In this document: positions 54,181-58,642 of the stretch, one piece after another
How the letters are laid out: the number at the start of each line of letters is the position of its first letter
How positions within the stretch are numbered: position 1 is the stretch's first letter
Assembly (NCBI GenBank): GCA_035473255.1
Contig: DATIOK010000015.1
Span: 1 to 58,642, forward strand
Length of the DNA stretch: 58,642 nt
Reading direction: 5' to 3'
From: JAICYJ01 sp035473255
Lineage (GTDB): Bacteria; Actinomycetota; Thermoleophilia; Gaiellales; JAICJC01
Made by a program: the position numbers and the translations under genes
Notes under the pieces: generated by a model
Seen by the model: only the letters and a program-made list of their open reading frames with translations
Databases searched by the model: none
Told to the model about the DNA's origin: nothing

Positions 54181-54209
54181 TTGTGGGCGGCGCTTGGGGG
54201 ACGTACAGT
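54181..54209 (+). promoter_or_regulatory. Promoter of the small-gene pair
   Basis: TTGTGG and TACAGT separated by exactly 17 bases, the best -35/-10 pair in the window. Transcription would start near 54216 and give a leader of about 84 bases. Confidence 0.5.
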
Positions 54210-54299
54210 CGAGGGGCGCCGCCGGCTTCAGCGGCGAAGCTAGGCCGGGCAGCTCGCCGAGAAATTGCCGCTGACCGGCCCGACACGTGAGGAGCCTGT

Positions 54300-54401
54300 A
54301 TGGCTGCCACCGCCGCGGACGATCCGCTCCCGCTACGCGCCGAACACGTCCAGCAGCCGCACGCGAAGATCTGGCGCGTGCTCGAGTTGGTCAACGACTG
54401 A
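54300..54401 (+). CDS. 33-residue protein of unknown function
   Basis: ATG 54300 has GAGGAG six bases upstream, the best ribosome site in the accessory region. It encodes MAATAADDPLPLRAEHVQQP followed by HAKIWRVLELVND. No family recognised. Its stop overlaps the next ATG by one base (TGATG), which supports both genes being real. Confidence 0.6.
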   Translation: MAATAADDPLPLRAEHVQQPHAKIWRVLELVND

Positions 54402-54520
54402 TGCGCTGGCTCACCTGGCCGCGCCGGCGCTGGCGGTGCCAGCGCGAAGGCCATTATTGGGAGTGGGTATCCGGAGCTGGCTCGTACTGTGTGCGCTGCG
54501 GCTACCGCCGCCGAGGGTAG
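54401..54520 (+). CDS. 39-residue putative zinc-ribbon protein
   Basis: Starts MRWLTWPRRRWRC; the ligand set Cys-x4-His (CQREGH) plus Cys-x2-Cys-Gly (CVRCGY) looks like the mini zinc ribbon found in many phage and mobile-element small proteins. Strongly basic, so nucleic acid binding is plausible. Translationally coupled to the 33-residue gene before it. Confidence 0.6.
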   Translation: MRWLTWPRRRWRCQREGHYWEWVSGAGSYCVRCGYRRRG

Positions 54521-54888
54521 CCCGCTGCGGGTGGGCAGGTGCGCAGGCTGGCTGCGCGCCTTGGTTGCGCGGCTGGCTTAGGGGTGTGGCGGGCTGGAAC
54601 CCGACACATTCTGCGCCGGCGGGGTATGGTGCCGAGTTGAGTACGCCGCCCCACCTGGGGCAGACGTTGACGAGGCGGCTCAGGACACGTATCACTGAGC
54701 CACATCGCACGCCTGGCTCCCGATCACGTGGCGGGCGATGTCACGGCTGTCCTCAGCGGCTGCCGCGGCATGCGCCGGGACGTCTTGGGGGGCCCCCACC
54801 GGCGCATGCACAACCCGGGCTGCTAACCGCCACACCCCGCCAACGTCTTTAGCGGGTCCCGGCTCCGGCCCCTGATGGCCTGTGGGGT
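54521..54888. other. Stretch without a supported gene
   Basis: 368 bases. Several frames look partly coding (for example a plus-strand run ending RRMHNPGC at about 54826 and a minus-strand frame of about 75 residues), but none has a convincing start or family match. TATGGT at about 54627 lies six bases before a TTG. Possible remnants of broken genes. Confidence 0.5.
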
Positions 54889-54907
54889 GTGCGCAAATTG
54901 TGCGCAC
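54889..54907. promoter_or_regulatory. Operator-like palindrome
   Basis: GTGCGCA and TGCGCAC are perfect inverted repeats around AATTG. It lies five bases before an ATG (54912) that opens only a 25-residue frame (MEREMLPVSAATSIWP...). Confidence 0.5.
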
Positions 54908-55333
54908 GCGCATGGAACGTGAGATGCTGCCCGTGTCGGCGGCGACGTCGATCTGGCCCACACTGGAGCCAATAGCAAACCACCTGTAGTACCCCGGGCT
55001 AGCCGCCGCCGCCGACGCCTAGCCCCGTGTGTGTCGCCGGCGAGACGGACGAGGAGATCGCGGGCGTGACCGGTACACGGTGCCGATGATCCGCGCCGTG
55101 CTCCGCAGCTAAATAGCGCACGCAGTTTCGCTTCGTATTGTGGCGGTCAGCGGGCGAAGGGCAAGGGGGTCGACACGCTGCGGGTGACTGTCGACGGGTC
55201 GAACGCTTCTTTACCACCAGCGAAGGGCGCCGTGACACGTGACCGGATATCGGTCGCATGCTGCATCGAAGTTTGTGTATCTGGCTTTACACAGGTTGTG
55301 CATCCGCGGACGTCGACCAGTCGCCGGCGGCGA
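54908..55333. other. Mostly non-coding stretch with gene debris
   Basis: Contains a 25-residue frame at 54912-54989 of doubtful value, the 3' fragment of the small HTH gene at 55036, and the approach to the promoter of the first secreted-protein gene. I find no intact gene. Confidence 0.55.
55036..55112 (+). pseudogene. 3' half of the small HTH gene, frameshifted
   Basis: Begins GCCGGCGAGACGGACGAGGA as in codons 33-39 of the gene at 53611 and ends at the equivalent stop (CGCAGCTAA). One base is missing after ACCGG, which breaks the frame. The 5' half is absent here but an equivalent 5' fragment lies at 56703. Confidence 0.75.
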
Positions 55334-55335
55334 CC

Positions 55336-55341
55336 TACCTT
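55336..55341 (+). promoter_or_regulatory. -10 and conserved leader of the first secreted-protein gene
   Basis: TACCTT followed by GTGCCCAT. The leader down to ATG 55390 is recognisably homologous to that before ATG 56129 (shared GTGCCCAT, ACG, CGCATC, AAGG, GAGCA). Confidence 0.5.
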
Positions 55342-55389
55342 GTGCCCATCACGTTTTCCACCGCATCCCCATCCGAAGGGAGCATCATC

Positions 55390-55845
55390 ATGGCCAGCAC
55401 CGCTCGCATCGCGCGCATCGTGATTGTCGCCACCGGCATTCTCGCGCTCTCGGTCACGGCCGCGCAGGCGCGGCCGCTCGGCGTCGGCTACACCGGTCAG
55501 TCGGCGGCCAACGTCAGCGACGTCTACCAGGGTTTCTACGGCGGGCACGCCCTCTACCAGAAGGACGCCGCCGCTAAGATCGGCCAGCTTGAAGCCGCCG
55601 CTAAGAACCGGCATGAAGCCGCCGCTAAGATCAGCACCGTCATGAGCCCAGCAGCCGATCGGCCTTCCCCGCCGACCTCCTACCGGGTACCCGTCGTGGT
55701 CACCCAGGCGCAGCCGCTGGCGGAGTCTGACTCGGGATTCAACTGGACGGCCGGCATGCTCGGCGCAGGCATCGCTACCCTGGTGCTGCTGCTGGCGGCG
55801 ATCACCGCCAGCCGCATTAGGCCGCAACGGGTCGCGCACCTCTAG
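55390..55845 (+). CDS. Secreted, C-terminally membrane-anchored protein with EAAAK repeats
   Basis: 151 residues. Signal peptide (1-28, cleavage after AQA), a short external domain, a 22-residue helical repeat segment with three AAAK units (59-80), a Pro-rich stalk and the C-terminal anchor SGFNWTAGMLGAGIATLVLL followed by a basic end. The anchor pattern G-F-[ND]-W then a span and Arg-rich tail recurs in its paralogue. GGGAG seven bases upstream supports ATG 55390. Function unknown; surface exposed by inference. Confidence 0.8.
   Translation: MASTARIARIVIVATGILALSVTAAQARPLGVGYTGQSAANVSDVYQGFYGGHALYQKDAAAKIGQLEAAAKNRHEAAAKISTVMSPAADRPSPPTSYRVPVVVTQAQPLAESDSGFNWTAGMLGAGIATLVLLLAAITASRIRPQRVAHL
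55567..55629 (+). repeat. Three copies of GCCGCCGCTAAG encoding AAAK units
   Basis: At 55567, 55594 and 55618 (periods of 27 and 24 bases). They encode DAAAK, EAAAK, EAAAK with variable spacers, a rigid-helix repeat that could change copy number. Confidence 0.7.
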
Positions 55846-55866
55846 CAGCGCAGCGCTCAAAAGGTC

Positions 55867-55890
55867 TCGGGCCGGGTCATCCCGGCCCGA
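55867..55890 (+). terminator. Terminator of the first secreted-protein gene
   Basis: Perfect 10-bp stem TCGGGCCGGG/CCCGGCCCGA with TCAT loop, 21 bases after the stop, followed by CTCTT. Confidence 0.75.
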
Positions 55891-55966
55891 CTCTTGGACC
55901 ACTCGCAACGTTCGGTTGCGGCCTGCCTTAACAGGCAGTCACGGTCGACGGCTCCCATGCACACTA

Positions 55967-55984
55967 ACCACCATTGATGGTGGT
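55967..55984. repeat. Palindrome ACCACCAT-TG-ATGGTGGT
   Basis: Perfect 8-base arms with a two-base centre, about 90 bases upstream of the promoter of the second secreted-protein gene. Possible operator. Confidence 0.5.
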
Positions 55985-56074
55985 GCGTCAGCCGCTGGGC
56001 TCGCCGGAGCTTAATGTGTCGAGCAATACATTGCTGGCGTATCCCGGGGTGTCGTCAGGCCGCTGCGGTCGGCC

Positions 56075-56080
56075 TAGGTT
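56075..56080 (+). promoter_or_regulatory. -10 of the second secreted-protein gene
   Basis: TAGGTT followed by GTGCCC and an in-frame ATG at 56087. Since AAGGAG precedes the later ATG 56129 and the first paralogue lacks a start at this place, a 43-base leader is preferred over a leaderless start. Confidence 0.5.
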
Positions 56081-56128
56081 GTGCCCATGACGCCGTGCCT
56101 CGCATCTACCCAGAAGGAGAGCACTCCC

Positions 56129-56617
56129 ATGCGCACCACCTCTCGACTCTTCCGCACCGTCCTGGTCGCCGCCGGTCTGCTGGCGATCTCGGCATCGGCC
56201 GCCCAGGCCATGCCCTCCCAAGCGTATAAAGCACTCAATCGTTCCGGCATCGGTAACAGCGGCCGCCTGGTGGTCGCGAACGACGCACATGATCCGCTCG
56301 GCGCTGCGATGGCCGTTCAGCATCACCTGCGGGGCATGTCGCATTCGACCGGCGGTCCGGTGGTTGTCCACAGCTCGGGCTTCGTGCTCGGCCACCAGTT
56401 GAGCTTCGCGGCCCCTCAGCCGATGGCGTCTGCTGCGGATTCGCCGACCAACCAGACTCCGCCGACGGTCATCGCTCAGCCCGTCTCCGTGCAGTCCGCG
56501 GACAACGGCTTCGACTGGACTGACGCCGCAATCGGTGCCCTCGTGGCGTCCGTGGTGCTGATCCTGGCGGCCGTCGCCGCGACCATCGTCCGCCCTCGGC
56601 AGACGGTGCAGCTGTAA
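56129..56617 (+). CDS. Secreted, C-terminally membrane-anchored protein, paralogue
   Basis: 162 residues. Signal peptide (MRTTSRLFRTVLVAAGLLAI, cleavage after AQA), an external domain rich in His, Ser and Gln, a Pro/Thr stalk and the same anchor type: NGFDWTDAAIGALVASVVLI plus RPRQ tail. It lacks the AAAK repeats. Gene, leader and terminator layout mirror the first copy, so this is a tandem duplication with strong divergence of the exposed part. Confidence 0.8.
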   Translation: MRTTSRLFRTVLVAAGLLAISASAAQAMPSQAYKALNRSGIGNSGRLVVANDAHDPLGAAMAVQHHLRGMSHSTGGPVVVHSSGFVLGHQLSFAAPQPMASAADSPTNQTPPTVIAQPVSVQSADNGFDWTDAAIGALVASVVLILAAVAATIVRPRQTVQL

Positions 56618-56631
56618 GTCGCCGGCCCTGC

Positions 56632-56663
56632 GCCCGGTGGGGGTTCTCGAGCCCCCACCGGGC
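56632..56663 (+). terminator. Terminator of the second secreted-protein gene
   Basis: Perfect 12-bp stem GCCCGGTGGGGG/CCCCCACCGGGC, loop of eight bases, followed by CGTTTGTCT. Classic intrinsic terminator shape. Confidence 0.8.
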
Positions 56664-56702
56664 CGTTTGTCTGTGGTCAGCAGGCATCCCTGAGATCGGA
56701 TG

Positions 56703-56792
56703 ATGGACGACCAGTGTCGCCAGGAGCTGCTCCGCTCGTCGGCGGTCTACGCGACTGCCAGGCTCTCGTTCGCCAACGCGATCGTGATCGCG
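56703..56792 (+). pseudogene. 5' half of the small HTH gene
   Basis: ATGGACGACCAGTGTCGCCA and the following 70 bases match codons 1-30 of the gene at 53611 closely, then similarity stops abruptly after GTGATCGCG. The rest of the open frame to 57137 is on the antisense side of the lipoprotein gene and not homologous. Read together with the fragment at 55036, the two halves almost make one gene, but in swapped order. Confidence 0.75.
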
Positions 56793-56816
56793 CCCGACCC
56801 GGCTCCCGGCGCCGAT

Positions 56817-57416
56817 CTAGGAGATCGTGATCGCCCCGTGGACGCCGGCGACTCGCCATTGGTCACGTCGGAGCTCAACGGTGTAGACAAGCCACTGGCC
56901 GTTGTCGCCGGCTACCCAGCGGTTGTTGGCGACGCGCGCTGTGCGGCTGTTGATCCAGGTCACCGGCCCGAGGGTTACGAGCACTCCGTGGTCGATTACG
57001 TGGCCGGGCGATCTCGACGTGCGGCCGCGGATCACCGTCGTAGGAGAGCGGACGAACGCGAGCGGTGCCACGTGGTCGGGCTGCTGCATGATCTGCGACT
57101 TCAGCTCCGCGTCGAACGGGTGCGCCGGCCGGCGTAAGCCCCGACGTGGATCAAAGGCATGGGGGACGGCGCCGTCGATCACGTACACCCGCCGGTAGGG
57201 AGACGGGGCTGTCCCGAAGCCATGGTCAACCTGGACGAGCTGACGCACCACTGCGGCGTAGACCAGGCCGGTACGCGAGGCGTCATCCGCCGCCGCCGGT
57301 CGACGATCCGATACCACCCCTGACGCCTCCTTGGCGGACACCTGCGAGGCGCACGCCGTGGAGGCGAGCAGCAGGAAAAGCAGCCCTACGTGCCTCAATC
57401 GCCATTGCTCCGACAT
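56817..57416 (-). CDS. Putative lipoprotein of unknown function
   Basis: 199 residues from ATG 57416. A signal sequence (VGLLFLLLASTAC) with a lipobox-like STAC suggests lipid modification, which would need the Lgt encoded at 36721. The mature part ends in VTWINSRTARVANNRWVAGD and WLVYTVELRRDQWRVAGVHG, a beta-rich domain reminiscent of the cystatin/NTF2-like fold, but I cannot name the family. AAGGG lies five bases before ATG. The longer fused frame with the gene upstream is an artefact of that gene's frameshift. Confidence 0.7.
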   Translation of the reverse strand: MSEQWRLRHVGLLFLLLASTACASQVSAKEASGVVSDRRPAAADDASRTGLVYAAVVRQLVQVDHGFGTAPSPYRRVYVIDGAVPHAFDPRRGLRRPAHPFDAELKSQIMQQPDHVAPLAFVRSPTTVIRGRTSRSPGHVIDHGVLVTLGPVTWINSRTARVANNRWVAGDNGQWLVYTVELRRDQWRVAGVHGAITIS

Positions 57417-57474
57417 TTTCGCCCTTGAGACACCGACGCGCCCCCGCGAGTTCCCAACGGCTTGGCGGACGGGC

Positions 57475-57938
57475 CTACAGGCTTTGGTGCCTGACTCTGC
57501 CAGTATCACCGAGCTGTGTCCGCTCCCGCGGCGGGCGTCGATGCGGCGGATGGTTGCGGTTTTGTCGGGCCGGGTGCGCGTAGTAGGTCTTGTGGACGAT
57601 GCGCCAACTGCCGTCGTCCTTGACGAGGGAGAGATCATCGCTGTAGTAGACGCCGCCGTACTGCCGCCGAGTCGGACGTGGGCCGTGCCGCCCTCGAATG
57701 ACACGCCGTCGAACCGCGAGTCGTACGGCCCGGCCTCATCGGTACCGTCCTTGCACTCGGCGATGTACTCGTCTCGTGTCACCCAGTCCAGCTTGCCCTC
57801 CCAGGTGCCGACGATGCAGGCGCGGGGGTGAAACGCGCTGGCGAGTTTCGCTTCGTCGCCGGTCATCGTTCCGTCGTAGTACGCGCGCACTACCTCGGTA
57901 ACTGCGGCGACGTCCGCCTCGTTGGTCTGCTCGCTCAC
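57475..57938 (-). pseudogene. Lumazine-binding/NTF2-like protein gene with a frameshift
   Basis: GTG 57938 has GAGGAGG six bases upstream. The frame reads VVRAYYDGTMTGDEAKLASA, FHPRACIVGTWEGKLDWV and VSFEGGTAHVRLGG, as in Lumazine_bd_2 (SnoaL-like) proteins, then loses homology. A shift of one frame near 57662-57668 restores QYGGVYYSDDLSLVKDDGSW and RIVHKTYYAHP, the conserved C-terminal end, ending at TAG 57475. One base has been lost in the GGC-rich run. It could be real decay or a sequencing error. Confidence 0.75.
57486..57510 (+). repeat. 25-bp direct repeat, left copy
   Basis: GGTGCCTGACTCTGCC followed by AGTATCACC; 23 of 25 bases match the copy at 58002-58026. The two copies bracket the lumazine-binding-like pseudogene. 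Confidence 0.65.
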
Positions 57939-58001
57939 GTCAAGCCTCCTCGTCCGACACCGCACATCCTCTCAGAAACCGGCGAGGCTCCCGATTGGCG
58001 A

Positions 58002-58026
58002 GGTGCCTGACTCTGCCGATATCACC
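58002..58026 (+). repeat. 25-bp direct repeat, right copy
   Basis: GGTGCCTGACTCTGCC followed by GATATCACC. It lies between the pseudogene start and the 3' end of the acetyltransferase gene, 516 bases from the left copy. Confidence 0.65.
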
Positions 58027-58034
58027 AAGGCGTA

Positions 58035-58397
58035 TCACTGGCCGGCGATCGCCTGGCTGACCGTGATGTCTTCCTCTTCATACCCGAGGGCGGCATAGAA
58101 CTGACGAGCAGGCACGTTTGCCGCGCCCGTGTCCACCACGACACGTCTGCGCCCTCTGGAGCGACCCCAGTCCTCGGCTGCACTGACCAGTGCCCGTCCC
58201 ACGCCGACGCCCTCAGCCTTCTTCGCAACCACCAGCTCGCCGATGTACGTGTCCACCTCGCCGGTGACGTGGCGCCGTTCACCGACGCACACGAACCCCA
58301 CCACCTCACCGTTTCGTTCCGCCACGAACGCACTGTTGTCTGGGTCGCCGAGGTTAGCCAGCGACCCGCGCACCCAACCGATCACCGCCCAACGCAC
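58035..58397 (-). CDS. GNAT family N-acetyltransferase
   Basis: 120 residues. FVAERNGEVVGFVCVGE, the acetyl-CoA loop VVAKKAEGVGVGRALVSAAE (V-x-x-x-x-x-G-x-G-[RV]-A) and ARQFYAALGYEEED are clear GNAT motifs. The N-terminus from GTG 58397 is shorter than usual; the frame stays open upstream with plausible residues (WRDPVEV) but without a better start, so the 5' end may be eroded. Substrate unknown. It follows the direct repeat closely. Confidence 0.82.
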   Translation of the reverse strand: MRWAVIGWVRGSLANLGDPDNSAFVAERNGEVVGFVCVGERRHVTGEVDTYIGELVVAKKAEGVGVGRALVSAAEDWGRSRGRRRVVVDTGAANVPARQFYAALGYEEEDITVSQAIAGQ

Positions 58398-58556
58398 CTC
58401 GACAGGATCCCTCCAGGGCGCAACGCCCCCTGAAGTCGGCCTGCCATCCCACGTGCTGGTGTGGTCCGGCGCACTTTGCGTCGGGGCGTTATCCGCGTAC
58501 CGCCGGCACGGGCCGGGCGGATTGATCGGATCAGCTAGGCACGCTGGCAGGGGTTC

Positions 58557-58587
58557 GCGCGGGCGCTCTAGGGGAGAGCGCCCGCGC
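58557..58587 (-). terminator. Terminator hairpin near the right edge
   Basis: Perfect 13-bp stem GCGCGGGCGCTCT/AGAGCGCCCGCGC with a five-base loop, 17 bases after the stop of the minus-strand gene entering from the right. Confidence 0.7.
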
Positions 58588-58603
58588 GCGTGGGTTGAGC
58601 TGA

Positions 58604-58642
58604 CTAGCCGCCCTGCTGGCCGTTGCCGCCCTGGCTGCCGCC
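58604..58642 (-). CDS. C-terminal end of a Gly/Gln-rich protein (partial)
   Basis: On minus, the last codons before TAG encode GGSQGGNGQQGG. Only 12 residues are inside the window. The strong hairpin just downstream supports a real gene end. The composition suggests a disordered tail, as in some single-stranded DNA-binding or surface proteins. Confidence 0.45.
   Translation of the reverse strand, partial: GGSQGGNGQQGG

Noticed and set aside
54912..54989. 25-residue coding region after the palindrome
   Set aside because: Too short, no ribosome site and no recognisable sequence; kept only as context for the palindrome.
52775..55629. CRISPR array
   Set aside because: Repeats here are too short, too few and too closely spaced; no cas genes in the window.
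56817..57965. Single 382-residue protein
   Set aside because: Two genes joined by the frameshift in the NTF2-like gene: the front half has its own ribosome site and the rear half its own signal peptide and start at 57416.

Overview
The window is a high-GC stretch (roughly 70% by eye) with dense, overlapping genes, GTG/ATG/TTG starts, CCA-less tRNA genes and an actinobacterial CysO/Mec cysteine cluster. It looks like the chromosome of an actinomycetote. The Soj-FtsZ pairing, the C-terminal 'GF(N/D)W' membrane anchors and the general gene mix would suit a Thermoleophilia-like lineage, but that placement is only a guess.

Layout. 1-3474: end of a leucine-catabolism operon (methylcrotonyl-CoA carboxylase beta end, enoyl-CoA hydratase, biotin-carrying alpha subunit, HMG-CoA lyase). 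3471-7731: cyclophilin, DUF805 protein and a large adenylate cyclase/AAA/TPR regulator. 7830-11001: leucyl aminopeptidase, acyl-CoA dehydrogenase, small membrane protein. 11004-16373: threonine ammonia-lyase, pyrophosphatase, MeaB, HisC, a LON-domain protein and an EamA transporter. 16566-20146: a minus-strand operon parA-ftsZ-ggt. 20285-25728: M48 protease, Ogt, a second acyl-CoA dehydrogenase with an M24 peptidase, and a divergent amidohydrolase. 25800-27822: cell-wall hydrolase and a TPR-like membrane protein. 27928-30760: rhodanese-ThiF protein, CysO, CysM and Mec, a protein-bound sulfur route to cysteine. 31006-33145: Lrp regulator, pterin dehydratase, CNNM transporter. 33352-36521: NarL/NarX-like two-component pair plus a degenerate GGDEF/HD-GYP protein. 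36721-45561: lgt, then a Flp/Tad pilus operon (tadE, cpaB, cpaE, cpaF, a VWA-TadB fusion, tadC) and an intact HD-GYP phosphodiesterase. 45580-52609: RidA, MFS exporter, FdhD, small coiled-coil protein, phospholipase D, formamidase, tRNA-fMet, small membrane protein, Ppx/GppA.

A tRNA-Leu(UAA) gene at 52640-52723 marks the change to an accessory region that runs to the right edge. It has lower coding density, very small genes, a DUF5678-like/retropepsin/HTH trio with a nonsense-interrupted protease, broken copies of the HTH gene, two paralogous secreted membrane-anchored proteins, a frameshifted lumazine-binding-like gene, phased repeats, palindromes and strong hairpins. It looks like an eroded or still assembling island.

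Regulation. Many genes carry a TANNNT box 5-9 nt before the start codon and lack a Shine-Dalgarno, the signature of leaderless transcription. Three divergent pairs share a symmetric 7-base TANNNTA that reads as a -10 box on both strands. A repeat with GCAACACC/GGTGTTGC arms occurs three times, always between convergent genes. A 198-bp element with 18-bp terminal inverted repeats lies between the degenerate signalling protein and lgt.
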